A stretch of 64,000 bases of DNA, from the NCBI GenBank assembly GCA_038380795.1, contig CM076272.1, forward strand, positions 4,708,001 through 4,772,000, in the 5' to 3' direction. The position numbers were made by a program, and so were the translations under genes. The stretch's first letter is position 1. Every line of letters starts with the position of its first letter. The notes under the pieces were generated by a model, which made no database searches, was not told the DNA's origin, and worked only from the letters and a program-made list of their open reading frames with translations. The stretch is from Pyrocephalus nanus (Eukaryota; Chordata; Aves; Passeriformes; Tyrannidae). Shown here one piece after another: positions 1-15,300 of this stretch.

Positions 1-225
1 AAGATTCCTCCCCCCACCTGCACCAACCCCGTGGAGTTCCCTCCAGATCCACCTGTGGCAGAGGCTGCACCCTCCCCCCCCACCAAACCTTTGGGGTTTG
101 GGTTTTCTCTGTTGCTCTCTTGGATTTTTTAAACTTTACTAGGGAAGACTCTCCCTTTTCTTTCCTCCTCCTCCTCAATTCCCAGAACTTCCAGAAATAA
201 GCCATGAGGTGAGCTGGCATTTTAC
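1..225. other. ARIH1: ARIH1 intron 4, partial
   Basis: Intronic sequence left of exon 4. It contains pyrimidine-rich stretches. I see no exon 5 here, so the rest of RING1 lies outside the window. Confidence 0.8.
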
Positions 226-318
226 CTGTCCCATGCCTTCCTCCATTATTTTGGTAGTTAAATATTCACTCCAGCACTGCATACAGAACTTGTGTCCACA
301 CTCTAGGCCAGTAAAGTA
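226..318 (-). CDS. ARIH1: ARIH1 coding exon 4
   Basis: 93-nt exon, phase 0 at both ends, with acceptor ttgcag and donor gtaaaa. It encodes residues 193-223, [20 protein letters not shown] then [11 protein letters not shown]. It supplies the RING1 ligands Cys199, His201, Cys204 and Cys207. It is the last ARIH1 exon inside the window. Confidence 0.96.
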
Positions 319-3300
319 CTGCAATGACAGAGAACACCAGGCATTGGATCATTTTATCACATGGATTCACTCCATAATTTCCATCTCCTTGGTACTGTGC
401 AGTTCACCCATCACATCTCTCTCCCCCACACCAAACCTGAGACACTATTTATTTTGCTTCATCACCACTACAGAACATTGCCCAGGCAGCTTTAGTCATG
501 CTTCCAAAGCCAGGCTCTAATCCCCAACCCCAGCAGAAAGAAAGGTGTGGCCCATGTTTCCATCCTGCCTGCCCATTTCAATTTATCCTTGTTTTAGGAG
601 TGTACACGGAGCTCTCTCCTGTTTTACTCTGTAAATCAGTCAATAAATGCACCACTAAACAGGTCACAGTGACAAGATCATTATGCAGAGTCTTCATTCC
701 TCCTTTTTTTTTCCACCTGGCACATGTGGGTGCTGCCCAAAATCCCAGACCTCCTTGGGAAACTTCCCCCTGAAACCCAGATGCTCATCAGATGAAGACG
801 CTAAAGATCCTAATTGGCAGGTGTAAATTGCTAAATAAAATTCAGTAATGATCAGATGTCACAGAGAGCAACAAGGACAACTCCATCCTTGTCTGCATCA
901 TCTGCACAGAGTGTGTCAAGATTCCATCTGGGACTGAGTGGTTACACAAGGGGTGGAGAAGCAAACACTGCTGAGGAAACACTGGAATTAAGGTACTTTT
1001 CTCTGGTCAGCCTAAAGTTATTTTAAATCCAGAGCCAGGGGCAAGGAAAACTGTATTTAAAACACTTCACTTGTACCACCATACAGGTAATATTTGCTGG
1101 CTTAGCTTTTCAAACCATCATCTTTTTAGCCAGTGAACTAAAACCAGAACTCCACCCTGAGATACCATCAACCTGCATGAACCTCCACAGAGGAAAGGAC
1201 CCGGAATCCTCTGCAGAACAGCCCGAAACAGCAGCAGGATGGTGGTAACTGAGGAAAGGGGAGTCCATTTTAAGAAAATATTCTTCCCAAACCGCCTCCT
1301 TGACCATCACAGATTTATTTTGTCCCTCCCACACTGGTGTCTCAGCTGGGTTTTGCTGAGGGAAGGTGCCTATCAGCACCTCCTTCCCACGGGCTCCCAG
1401 GCTGTGATTCACACTGGTCTGGCTCCTGCCACCAGCACAGGCTGGAACCTGCGAGCAGCAACACGGATCAGTCTGACCTCACCAGTCACTGAAGGGAGCT
1501 GAGCATCTGCAACACAGACATTCACCCCAACAAAAACAGCAAAGACTCACAGAGGAGCCCAACACCTGCATGGAGGAACACCAGGCTGAAAAGAGACGTT
1601 CCAATTCCTGAACCTTCACTGAGCCAGCTGATGAGGGATCTGATGCTCTACAGATGCTGGTGTGCCCAAGTGACATCCCCTGGAGCTGCAGGATTATCAC
1701 TGACAAGTACCAACATCTGCAACTTTTGGGATGCCACAGCATGCAGCCATCCCAAAGACAGCACTGACTTTTCCCAGAATTGTGGCTTCTCCACATGGGA
1801 GGAGAAGCAAGCACAGACAAGGGGATCAGCCCTTAATGAACCCAAACACTCCTACAGCAGGCACACACCAGGAACCACCGCAGAACACAAATCTTCTTCA
1901 CTTAAGGCTTGTTCTGATTATTTCAGGCAGGGAAAAGGTTTGCTAAATGCCCCCAGAAAGGCAGCCACCACACTTCCTCCCAGGCTGCAAGGAATTCAGA
2001 GTATCTCTCGACACTTTTCTTTACTTTGAGGGAGTTCCCAATTATTTTTGGCTCAGCTGACAGCAGATGTCAAGGGAGCCAAGCAAAAGGGCTGACATAA
2101 AATCCCCGAGTGCAAGGGGAGCAGTGGCTCCTGAGGCAGCTCTGCTGTCACCCCGTCTGTGCTCGTCACCCACAGTCTGGACAACAGCAGGGTGTTCCCA
2201 AAAACACCCCCACCCTGCAGCCTGGCCCCCCAAGGAACCTGAGGGTGGGTTGCAAGAGAGGAGAGAGGCAAAGCCATGGCCTGCTCACTCCTGTCTTACC
2301 AGCAAGGGTTTCACCCAAAATAACTGCTGGGACTCAGCACTGCTTGAGGGGGACACAGCAAGAGTAAAATATCTCCCTGAAGTTTTCAAAATTGCAGGGT
2401 GAGAGCATCAAATTTTTGCTTCCCAAAACCTCAGCCCACAGTTCTTTGGAGATTACTGGAGCTACAGAGACCTTGTAGATAAATACCACCTGCAAGGACC
2501 CCACGAGAGGGGGAATATTCAAGACTGACATTCCTGCAATAACTGTACCCTGCAAAACTTCTTAACAACTCCAAACTCAAGATTTCCATAGGCTGAAAGG
2601 AGATCTCAGGAAAAAAAATACAGATTTTACGTGGGAAAAAAAAATCAGCTGACCATTGCAAGAGGATTTTCAAACTGGAGATTTTAGGGTAGGTACTGAA
2701 CGTAAACTTAATCCTAGAATTTATAATTCATATTAACTAAAACAGCTTCGAAACAGATTTCAGTCACCTTTCAGACACAGACATTTTGGCCTTTTCCTAC
2801 AGGCTCCAACTTTAATTTATGCCAAAGAAACAGAGGTTCCCCTCTGATGTGTCTTAACATCAACTTCAGAGACAACCCTGCTCACCTGCCACTTCTCACT
2901 GGTCCAGCTAAAAATCTGCTCTTCTAACGACTGGGCCACTACTATTTTTAACATTTTATTTGAGCTGCAAATTCAAAAGTGTTAGTGTGCTTTGTGCAGT
3001 GGCTGTCTGGAGTCAGAGAGCTGCTTCCCAGGCACCACATGTACCCCCAGCAAGAGGAGAGGCCTGTCAGCTGCACCTCCAGTCAGCACAGCAACTACAT
3101 TTAAAAGGGGAGAATAATATATTGAGAACATGACATCTAAATCTGAAGTTTCCCTAAGGCCTGTTTCTGGAGATGGACACTGAGATGTCTCCTCCCATTT
3201 TTCTCCCTCAGCCCTCCTCCTATTTTCATTTAAAATGCTGCATAGCCTAAAATCAAACTTACTTCCTTCTCGTGGAAAGCCTGCAGTGTTTAAACAGAAG

Positions 3301-6300
3301 GATTTTAGCACGAGGTAGAGGGTCAACCCCTCACCTTCCCAGCTCCTCTCCCAACAGGAGGTCAGTGCACACAAGGCATAAGAGGAGACACTCGAAGCCT
3401 TGCGGTTCCTGACCCAAGAGCAACAGTGACCTCAAGGTTGAGAATGTGAGGCCTGAAATTGGGCTTTGCTCAGCTCTGCCTGATCCAGAACAGCCAGGAG
3501 GCTTCACCCCAGGCTGCTCCTGAGCCCCAAAAAGCTCATCGTGGTTCCCTTCCCACCCAGAGCAGAGTGAAGCCTTTTGTCTGTTTGAGGGTGTTTTGGA
3601 GGGGCAGGACAGCTCCCCAAGGAAGGGCAGGTTCCAACCAAGGAATAATCCCTCACTGTGTCATCCTGCCTTTTGGCAAAGCCATGGATTAACTCTCCTG
3701 TTTGAGCCTTCCCACTCGTCTCCTTTTCTCCTGGGATCTCCCACCAGCATGTCCTGCCCCTGGGAAATCACAGCAGAGCCTGGACGTGTTATCAAAGGAT
3801 GGGAATGCTTCCATTTTGTCAACAGCCACAAAAAGAAGCCCCACCATCACCCACCCAACACACACCAGAAGGCTGACCCAGAGCCCCAGCAGGCACTGCC
3901 ACCCTCATTCCCTCCCACTGAGAGGGTGTTGTGCAAACATGAGCAGATCCAAAGACAGCCACATTTTACTTCTACTCAGTTTTATTCCAGACTTTCTAGT
4001 CTGACTATATTACATCATTTTTTACCACTTTTAAAATGTGTTTCCTGCCCTGTCACTCTATTTAGTAAATCCCTTTGCCCATGGTGCTTTCCACATATTT
4101 TTTCTTTTGTGTACCATTTTATTTGCACATCTCAACTGGTATCTGCACTTCTCAAAAATCACCTGCTGGCTTTTTTCTGAGCTTTCCTACACTGCTGCCC
4201 AGGCCCCAGCACCCTCACAGGCTTTCTGCAGAAGAATGTTAAGTTTCAGATGGGCAAGCTGGTCAGGTACTCACCGAGTTTGGGTAGTTCAGATAGCAGA
4301 TCTGACAGGACATATCCTGGGCTGATGACCTCGTGTTCATCTGGCGCGTCCGGGACTTTTTACTTGGATTAATTACATGACACTCTGCAAAGAGCTTCTC
4401 CAAGTTGCCATCAAAGTACCTGCACGGCACAAGAGACAAGGAAAATTTCACTCCCTTCTCTGTAAGTCATTGTCCCATTCTATTTGGGAGTTAAATGTTG
4501 CTTTTAGTATTTCCAAACTCTCACACCAGTACCTCTAACAAACTCTTCACTAACACATCACAGAGGTGAGTATTGGACAACTCCATCACCTCAGAGATTC
4601 TCACTTGAATTGCACAGTCCTGAAATTCAAGTATCTTCAATTCTTCAGCTGCATTTCAAGTAATTCCTGATTCTCCCCAGTGATTGCTTTGCATTATAAC
4701 TAGAGGACAGGAAAACCAGAGCAAGAACATCCTACTTTGTAGTCCATCCTCAAGCACAGGTTTGAGAGCCCCAACTTCCATTCTCTTTCCAGTTTAAGCC
4801 TTCCATTTTTCCTAATATTCTAATCACCAGCCATTTGAGTATCTTTTGTCTCCAGTCAACCTGAGGTATTTTAACAACCTCCTAAAAAATACAATTCCAG
4901 GTTTACAATGCTTCCAAAGATTAGGTACTTTGTGGAAAAGAGGATGCAAAATTGGTTGGGGGGAGACAAAAGACCACCTTAAGAGAAAAGACACTGGTTT
5001 GCTTTAAAGGCTTACAAAAAGCTCCTCAACTTGGGGAGGAGGACCAGACTGGAAAGAATTGTTGTTAGGCAGCTCTGCCTCTTCCCTGGATCTTTCACAT
5101 CTTTCTCCAGCTGCAGCAGCTGCAAAGAACTCATTAAATCAGACAATTAACCAGCTCCATCACCTGCACATACAACCCAGTCAGTCATTCCCCAGCTCCC
5201 TCACAGCACTACCCACCAAGACCTGACTTACAATTAAAAGATATTAATTTTCCTGCTGTTTCACATGTTTCTCGATGCAGTTCACATATTTTAGACCTTA
5301 AATTTCAGGACCCTGAACTTGGGAGGAGGTGGTGAATTCTGGCACGGCAGCATCCGTGAGGCTTTGCCGCTGTTCCTCAGTGTTAGCTCAGGGATTTAAC
5401 TCAACCAAGTTATCGTGTTTCCCTTGAGGATTATATTTAGAAATCTATATATTATGTTTAAATATAAATATATAAAACTGTATATTTAGAAAATTTTAGC
5501 ATGTATATTCAGTGCAGTCCCATGACAGGCAGTATTTGTTTATTAAGAGGTAAATACTAACTCCACAAAAGGTTTCCTGCTGCTCCAACTGCTCTTCCAG
5601 GCAGCAAGACCAGCACAGGACATGCTCCATCTGGGGACAGCAGACACAGCTGGGGGCTTTGCAAGGTTTGCAAGAAGTTTTGAAGACAAATGATGCACCT
5701 TGAATCCTGCCACTCATGGCCAGCTAAATGCTTATGGAAATACCAGAGGTATTTGTAATGGAGGGCTAGTCTTTAAGGGTGAATATCCATGTCAGGAACT
5801 TGACTTTTTTTCACCTGGAATTATTCACACCTTCTGAATACCCATGGATAGTATTCCTGCTTCCCCATGCTGTTTTCTTTTCATGCATTCTCTTCCTGGG
5901 CAAGTAATTTCCACAACTATTTGCACGTGTGTGTCAGACTCAAAACTGTGCTGTCACTGGGCCCCAACAACCCTAGGAAAGGCAGAAGAAAACCTGGATT
6001 TCCCTGCAAACACACAGTTCCAATGGATACTCTGGAATAAAGCTCTCCAACTGCTCCACCACTCCTTATGCAAACACACCAAGGGCTCGGAGGGAAGACT
6101 GTGCCAGTTCCTTCAATGGTTAGGAACGAATCCTAATTCCAATCACCATCCCTTTTCCCCTTTGCTCCAGTATCAGCACAGCCCATCCATGCAGGCAGAT
6201 CTCCCTTTGCCCCTCCCCTGCTCTTTGCTCCAAGGATTCCCAGGCAGCAGCTCTAACCCTTCCCCACCACAGCAGATGAGCTCCTCACTGACATCCCCCC

Positions 6301-9300
6301 CTTCCCTGGCCCAGCAAACCTTCTCAGCCACCAACTTCCATTTCCATTCATCCTCCTTGAGCCCAAGGAGCCAAAACTAATGCAATCCCAGCCAAGACAG
6401 GACCACGATTCCTATGGTTTCACCTGTCTTTCTGCTGCAGATCTCACCCAATGCACCCCAAACCACGTCTACCTTTCTCCAGAGCTCCTCTGTGTCAGCA
6501 GCTCCATTTTAATCTCCACTAGAAACCCCAGGTTCCTTTCCATCTCTGTGCTGATGGGACCTACCATGACATTTTATACCACTTCCATTGCTGGGATCCT
6601 CCCAGCTGTCTGGATTTTTCCCAGGATCCTCCTCTGAACCAAATGCCTCCAGATTCGTGCCAAGGAAATAAACTGACACTAACATTCATCCCAAAATTAA
6701 CTGATCAGGGATTAACTAACAGGTTCCATCTAGGATCCCCAAGGATTTAGATTTTTCCTCGAATTCCCTCTGTTAAAGGGTTGGTTCTTTGTACCTTCAT
6801 CCTTATTTTCATCTTAGGGAGAAGCACAGGACCTTTAGCAGCCTTTTAAATCCTGTGCCCTCCTCTCCCTTCCCAATGCAGATACTGAGTAAATCCAGCC
6901 CTTCTGGTACATGAGGATTTGTTATGTCAATTCTTCAAAATGTATTCTCTTCACCACTAAGTTGGGGTTTCGGCTATTTTAAAATTAATGGACAAACCAG
7001 TGAATTATTTTCAAGTCCTTCCGCTTACCAAGACCAAATTCATAACAGTCTCAAGTCTTTTTGGCAGAGGGATCAAGCTGTCAGCTCCTTTATCTCCTCA
7101 GAATTTCCTCCTACTGTCTCTGACTGCCTAATCGCCGTTTTCTAGACATAATCAGATCCTATCCATGGGAGTATCAAAGATAAAAAGCCTTTTCACTGCA
7201 AAAAAAATGCTTCTAGTACACACTTTGAGATATTTTATTTCCACGAAAGAGCATTTGTGAGTGTCAGAGCATCAGTACACTCACAGTAAAAGAGATCTCC
7301 ACATCTAAACTCCTGCCATACACCGTTTCTCATCTGTTCAGCCTCTGCTGGATGGTGTAAAGGACATTTTTGCCCCAAAGAAAGCACCTGATACCTAGAA
7401 GAGAGTCAGTCTGGGCCATCCTGGCATCCCTCCTTTGCTCAGAGGGAGCAGGGACACGTACCCACCAAGATAAGCACCTGTAAGGGGCTGCTGCTCTGCC
7501 TGTGCCTCCAGGGAGAAAATCAGGCCTTGGGTGCAGCTGAGACACTTTGCCTTTAGCAGAATGACCAGGGGAGGCACAGAAAGCAGGAAAGCTGCATTTT
7601 AATCTCTTCATCATGAGGAGGTTCATCCCCGAAACTCCTCTCAGCAGGGATGGACACCATCAGCCCCAGTAAAACTGGAAGGTAATGGGGATGAAGTTCA
7701 AAGCTAAAGCACCTCCTTCAGCTCTGTCTGAGGTTCCCTGGTCATTCTGCACCTGCTGCTCTCCTGTCTGTGTGAATCAAGCCTGTGAGGCACAGGAAAA
7801 CAATATTTGACATCTTTATTCTCCAAAAACCACGCAGCATATCAGAGGCTGAACCTGAGTACTTCTTCCACTACCCACTTCCATCCACTCCAACCCCCAG
7901 TTTTGCTTTCTAACACAAATAATTAGTGTTTCACCAGTGGGATGGGGCAGTTTTTTTAATTGTGGCTGTTACTCCATGGTAAGTAGACCTGTAACACATC
8001 TGCCCCCTCACCACCACCGTGCAATTATTCCATGACAAAGGTGGCCCAGACAATAACAACCTGCTCGTTAAAAACAAGGCCAAAAAAAAAAAAAGTGGTT
8101 TAAAACACGGAAATTTTCATGTCACGAGCTCAGAGCTCACCACTTATCCAAAAAGAAGCCACTTTGTTTGTGTGCTTTACTCCAGGCCAGGTTTGATAGG
8201 GCTGCTGTGAGGTCATGCTGACTCACCATGAGCTAAGGTAAAACAGGCACTGACAGGGTACTGTAAATACACACCACTGAACAACACGGACTTTCAAGTA
8301 AAATGCATGTTTTGGGGGTTCCTCTCCTTGCTTAAATCTCACCTATCACCAGAGCAATCACAAAATCCTCCTGAGCCCTATGGGCTCTAACACAGCTGAG
8401 CACTCCAAAGCAGTTCATGAAGTTATTTGGTGCAGAAGTGACAGAAGGCAACACCAGGTACTCCAGAGATCTCATTTTTGTGTTCTTCTAACACAAGACA
8501 TCAATCAGCACCCAATCTGTGTGTGACCAGTGTGCAACAGGTCTGCATAAGCAAGGGTCATGCATTCCATTATTCACAGGGGTAATGCTATAGAATTAAG
8601 GTAAGTATTTTAATGAGTATGTTTACCTGGGGATTTGTAACTATTAATGGGCACTTAAAGTGTTTTGTTGAAAACTGTAAAAGCCTTAACAACAGCACCT
8701 CACATGGAACCGGCTGACACCTCCCTTTGAAAAAAAAACTACAGCCCAATTTTTATTTTTTAAATTGATGGCAGCCTTAAACAAGCTTTCAACGAGAAGG
8801 GACAAAACCTACTGAATAAAGGGATGACACTTCAGCAACACTTGTGGAGAGGCACCTCACAGGGAGATGGAGGCAGCCAAGGAGGGTGAACTTTAGCCTG
8901 AGCAAGAGAACCAGCCCAAGAAACTCAAACAAAGAAGTGGACACACATTGCAGAGCAGGAACTAAATCAGAATGTTTAACAGCTGCAGCCAGAGTTAAAT
9001 AGTGGCTATATTTGTAACACAAAGCTTTCAGACTTCCAACGTTAACTCAAAGAGGTCAATCTCAGAAAAATAAAGCAAGGACTAGAAAGCTGTAAAAAAC
9101 ACAATCACTTCAGAAAAAGAAAAAAATCTAGGTTAAACAAAACGAGAGATACCTGAGCACCATCACCGAAAATTTCCTACAAAGGGGGCTAAAGGTGTCC
9201 TAAATCCATTAGCCCAGGATAGCAGAAATATTTATACTCCAAAATAATTACTAAAAGTCTGAAAACCTGTCGCTCCTCCTTCCCTGGGTGACAGAGCACC

Positions 9301-12300
9301 AAACTACAGGGGCTCAGTTAAGTGACATTTATCATTCATCCCACCACCAACTGCTCCTGGTTTACAGACCACAGAGCTCCCATCTTCCCATTCTCTGATT
9401 ATCTGTCAAAGGAAATGGAAATTAAGAGAAAGTCAAACAAACAATCCCACCAGGCCCTGAGTCCTTCTGCCCTCACTACCCACTCACTGGCCATTTAACA
9501 CTTGTTAAGACCAGCAAAGACCACAACAACCAGTAAGACCCTTTACAGTCTTTACTGCTCCTTCTGCTCCACGTTAATTCTCCCTCCCACCTTCTGAAGT
9601 AAATTGAATCCTGCACCTCCCTCAACTCTCTTCAACACCAACACTGGCACTGAAAAAACCCCACAGCAGCTGGATTTGGCCTTCACTGTGCAACAACAAA
9701 CTATAAAAAGTACCTTTACCAGCAACATTCTGCAAATGGGAATCAAAGATGAGAAATAAACATAAAACACTCTGCTCTGAGGGGGAGGGAGAGGCAAAAT
9801 TCAAGCCATTAGTTACAAACACACTGAAGAAAACCTGAAGCTGCAGAGATGAAGACAAGGCAGGAACATTATCAGTCAGAAGCAATTTAGTCTTGGCCAG
9901 ACTAGTAAATAAACATGTCAGGAATACACATGCCAGCATGACAGGCAAGAGCAGCTAAACCCAAACCCAAAACACTTGCAAGATAACAGGAACCTGTTCC
10001 TGCTTGCTTTTTTCCAGAGCCTGTCCAAATGCTATGCCTGTATGTGTTCAAACTGGAAATCCCTCTTTCAAATAGGCAACTTCCACAACTTCTCACTCTA
10101 ATAGGGATTAATAACATTTAAACCAGGAGTCACTCTTAGCTGGGAAAGGGGGAACATTTAGAGCTTACACATGAGATTCTCCTGCCACACACTGTGCATT
10201 TCTCCAGCCTCACATTAACCCAGGAACAAACATTTCTTGCAGGTCTGAAGCACAAGGTGGCTGCTTACCTCTCCATCAGCTTCTCCTTATCCCAGTTGAA
10301 ATGGCTAAGCAGTATTCGAGTGATAGTCGCTGGATTCTGGAGAAAGAAAGGAGAACCAAACATTAATTGAGTAAACAAACTGGTGTGAGAACACCAAGCA
10401 GAGTTTTGAACAGGCAAAGGGGAAAAAAGGGGGTCTGATAACATCTGTGTAAACAATACGTGGTTACTATCATAAGACAGACTTGACAGACAGAATAATA
10501 CAGAAAAAAAAATCAGCTTCTGTAAATCCAAGTGTCTATATAAAATGAAAATGTGGCTGAAGACTTAAGGGACAGGTCAGTTACTGCTACCACATGAGAT
10601 GATTAAGTGCCAACACCCAGTGTGCCCACACAATGCAACCCCAGGATGTCTGCAAAATGTAGGAAGGGCTGATTTCCATCCATCCATCCTACCCATTTTT
10701 ACCACAACCTCCACACTACCTGCAGAGCAAGAGTATTCCTTGTTTGTCCTAGCCCTGACCACCAAAACAGTTGGGCTGAAAACTCTCCTAGAACACAAGT
10801 GGCTGCCAGTGTAAGACGACAAAGTCCTTGGAATTCCCCAGATGTTCACAAAGCACAGAAAAGATCCAGAAAATACTCACAGAACCACATAGCTAAGGAA
10901 AGAAATAGAGCCTAGAAAGGTCAGAAACGGGATGGAAAATAAAAGCTGATTTTCACTTGTGTACAAGTTTCTCTTCCAACTGAATCTGTACCACCAGCCA
11001 AGGGTTTGGTTATATGAGCTGGGAAACACAACAAACCATATGGCTTCTGTTACACCCCAGAACCCCGGTTGAGCTCCCTAAATCCACACCCTGGGCTCAG
11101 TTTTAGGACCATTTCCATGCAAGGGAGACAAGAGCAGCCCCTGAGAGCTGCTGTGTGTACTTTGCCATCTGACACCAAAATGGAAGTTTGCCTGAGGGCC
11201 AATGTTCAATGGATGCTCTGAAGCTGTTGAAAAGTAGGACAGAAACCAGCAATGTGATTTCCTGAGCCCTCCAGCTACAGCCACAACGTGGAGCTGCCAA
11301 AAGCCAATGCTGTCCCCCCCAGCAGGATCCCACCCCACCCGTGCACGCCCTGTGCTCACCAGTCCATCCCAGTACAGCCATTTTATGCTGCAGTGCTGCA
11401 AATACTGGCTCAGAAACTGATTTTCTCTTTACCTTTAAGTTGTTTTTTTCATGGAATCGCTTCCCCCAATCTGTTTGATTGCCTGACCACACAAGCAGCT
11501 GCATTAGCACGAGGGGAAAGCAGGGCAGCATCTTTCATCACCAACACCAACAAAATCTTCACTGAAATAAAGCCCTCGAGTGAAAATGTAAGCACAAAGA
11601 ATAGTTTTGTGGTTCATACTATAAAAAGTGACACTCCTTCTGCAGCGTGTTCTGACTCTTACTAATGCCAGCACAGATTGGTTAAGGCCAAATTAAGAAT
11701 TTTTCCAGCTTAAAAAGCCCATATGAACAAAAGAAGCTTTGGAAAGGTTAGACCAGCTGAGATGGCAAATCTACACAGCATAGGGCAGAAAAAACAAGAA
11801 ATGAGGACTGCCAAACACAGTGTGGTAAAAATGTGGTCCTAGTCCATAACTGAACCAGTATCCCAGGTGATGTGGTTCCAAGCCCTTCACTGTGATTCAT
11901 GAGGTGCCTGATTGACAACCACACGCCACCAGCTTTCCAACAGCATCCATCCCTGATCCAGCCCGGCAGAGAGGGGAGCAAGCAGTTCAACTGCTCCAAG
12001 TCAGTCCTGCCAACAAGAAGCTGTATAGGAATTTAAAGATCTCCTACACCAAAAGGCTCCTGCAGCAACCTCTTTTAGGGTTTAGTTTTTGATCTTTCTA
12101 GGCTGCTTTGCATTTGGGTCTCCACAACATCTTTTCCTGGAACGGGATCTGTATCGTGCAGCAGTACCTAAAGGAGCTCTTAAAAGCTCACTTAGACACA
12201 ATTCCTAGAGCACTTTAATCAAAGATAAAAATATACCTCAGTAAATAAACCAATCTTATCTCTAGATTATCTTGGTTATGATACCAGCTCCTATGAGTCT

Positions 12301-15300
12301 AAATTACGAGTTTCAGACAGCAAAGCACAGAGCTCTTCAACACAAGGAGCCTTCACTCAGCCCAGAGATCTGCCAGATGTACACAGAAACACTACTTCCT
12401 TCATTTCTGAAGCAACAGCATTAAGAGAGCTTTAATTAAAATCAGCCTGAAGTCTTGTCCTACCTTCTGCAACAGCAGCCCACTTGGCCACTTATTAAGG
12501 CTTCTGGGAATACCTATTAATCACTTAATAGGCTGAGAGGCAGCTGAGGTAGTGGTCTCTGGCTGACTTTTTAAAAAGACAGAAGGTTCCCCCTGCACTG
12601 CAGGATAAGTTATGGCATATTAATAAGGAACTCAAGTGGTCTGCAGTGATTATTAAGCACAACAAGGCAGATCCAGCTAATACCACTCTCCAAAAAATAC
12701 GTGGCCATGAAGAACAAGAGGGTTTCGTTTGTGGCTTCTCCAATTTCCCAACACATTAGCACTGCATTTTTCCAAAACAAGATTCCCTAGGTCAGACTCC
12801 CCCAGGTATCCCAGCAGTGCACTGTCAGTGTACAAAGCATGTTGTTTAGGATTATACTGTATTATCACCTTCTCCTGCCTTGCTGTGCTCCAGCTTCCTC
12901 CAGCTACAGGTTCAACATGTTCATTTAAAAAAGAAAAGGAGACACCAGCAGCACGTCAAGCTCCTACCAGAAATAGCTGGGCTGCCTGCTTTTGCTGCCT
13001 GCCACATCCAAGAGGTGGTATTTAAAACTAAACTGCTTGTTTCATGGATACAGAAGGCCAAGATTAACACAGCCGTGCCCTTGCTCATCCCTAAACCTCG
13101 GCCAGCAGCACACAGGGAACACGGGAGACAGGGAGGGAGGCAGCTGGGAGACAAACTACAGCTAAAAACAAACGCCAAAACCTCTGGCACGAAGGACTGT
13201 TGCAATTTAAGGCCAGACACACCACCAGGGTACCGGGAACAGCTGCTCTGCGGGAACTGCTCCCGTGCACACACTCTCCTCACAATTATTTGGGAGCAGT
13301 GTCAGAGGAGTCAGCCACAGCACCCACCTCAGCAAGAGGTGTGTCCTGGACCTTGGGCACACAGGACACCAAAATATTGTGATGTTTCAATACCAGTTCT
13401 GCTCCAGCCCTTCGTCAACACTGCGCTGCTGCACGAGCCCCCAGCCATCGCTTCCGACGCTCCCGCTGCGAAAATTAATGGAATATTTAAACAACGCTGT
13501 GTTCCACAGCACTGGGATGGTGTAGCCTCTGCTCTGCAGCTGTTGGGCTTCTCCTCTGGCACAGGGGATTACTGCCTGCGACTAACACCACCAAGATTAG
13601 TTATGAACAGGCTACGCTGCTGCTCAGACGGGATTACTCCCGGGGCTGGGAGTGTGTGCTCCCACTAAGGCTGTTTTCTGTTTACAAAGAGGAATTTTCC
13701 TAAAGAAAGCAGCCAGAAACGGACGGCGAGCGAAGGAACAGCCCAACATGACCGTGGTGTGATGAAAGCTGAACCAGCACATCTCCCTTACAACAGCACC
13801 TATTAAATTTTACATGTGGGAGCCGAGGCGCTTTGCCTGGAGCCAAGGGCAGCGAGCCTGTTGATATCCAGATAGGAACAAACCCGAGGAAAGCAGCCAT
13901 TTTGTTGAAAATCTCCGGGCACGTCAAAAGATTCCTTAACAAAACATTCCGAACAAAGCTCTGTCCAGAGAGGAACACAGTCCTTCAGCAGGGGTTTGCT
14001 ATGGATTTTTTTAGGCTAACAAAGGAGCCAAGTCCCAAATGTGCTTCAAACAGATCCCACTCCTCCACAGCTTTTCACTGGGGGTATTTACATTTACTGT
14101 CCTTATCTGTGTTGCCATGCTCCAGCACACCAATGCAAGCAGGAGATACAGCCCTGCAAAAGTCTGGACTTCTTCAAAGAAGCATTATTAATTCAAATAA
14201 ACTCCTTAATTTAATAGAATTCAATTCAACTGGAAGCTTGGTCACTGATATGAGTTAGAATTCTCTTTTGCTGTCAAAATAAGAAAGCATGAATTGGAAG
14301 GAGGAATCTGGATGCATTTAAATGCATAAATGAATTATAAATTAAATATTATTATGACATTAGCTTAAATCAGAATTTCCAAGCAGCACAATTTGCCGAA
14401 TGACAGTTTGGAGCACTCAATCCATTCATGTTTCCATCCATCAAGACAAGCTGCACGGTTAATTCTTGCTGTTATTACCAAGAAAAGCACATTTTACAGT
14501 TCAGCTTCTCCTCACACGCTGGGAGGAAGCTCCTGGTTCAGTTTCAGCATTCACTACAAACAAAAACTTAACCTCAGTTCTCCAGCAAAACCTTTTCCCA
14601 TATCCTCGAAACATGGTATCGATAAATTCTTTGTTCTGTTTCTTTTCATGTCATGTCTGGTTTTGTTTTCTACACGTGGCAGCTTCTGCATTTCAACAGT
14701 TTTATCCCAACTGCAGCACCTCCATCCCAACAGCAGAGGCTTTTACAGCACTCAGGGTTTGATGCTGCTCCCAGTTGGGTTTTCTACACTCTGGAAACAC
14801 TGGCTTTGCCCAAGCCTTGGACATCTGTGACCAGTGCAAACCTCAGCAATGTCCACTGCCATATTCCATGGAGGCATTAGTGACAAAACAGGATTTAAAT
14901 TCCCTAGCAGAAGGAAACTGATGGTTTCCCACCAGCTGACAGCAGAGACAGAGTTTTGTTTGGTGGAGGAGCAAAGAGCCATCAAAAGCTAATGCTGGCC
15001 TGAAACCAAGCAGCACAAACATCTGCTCCAGTGAAGTGGCACCTGGGGACAGGGTGTCACCACCACTGTAAATATTTAACAATCAAAACCCCGATGTTTG
15101 CAACAGGAGAGCACCGAGTGGAAATTCCCGCTGCCCTCCGAGCACGTGCAGGATCACACAGGATCACACAGCATCTCCAAAGCTCGGCACGTGCACACCC
15201 TGCCAGGGAAGAAGAGCTGATAAATAACCTACATGTCAGGTTTTATGGGAGCAGGGAGAGCAGGAGCAGCCTCACCATGGGAGGGGTGTGACCAACACCA

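Noticed and set aside
12880..13668. 262-codon open frame in ARIH1 intron 1
   Set aside because: It starts at TTG and has no ATG until near its end. There is no recognisable domain and no splice support. Length is mildly surprising but most likely chance in a GC-richer patch.
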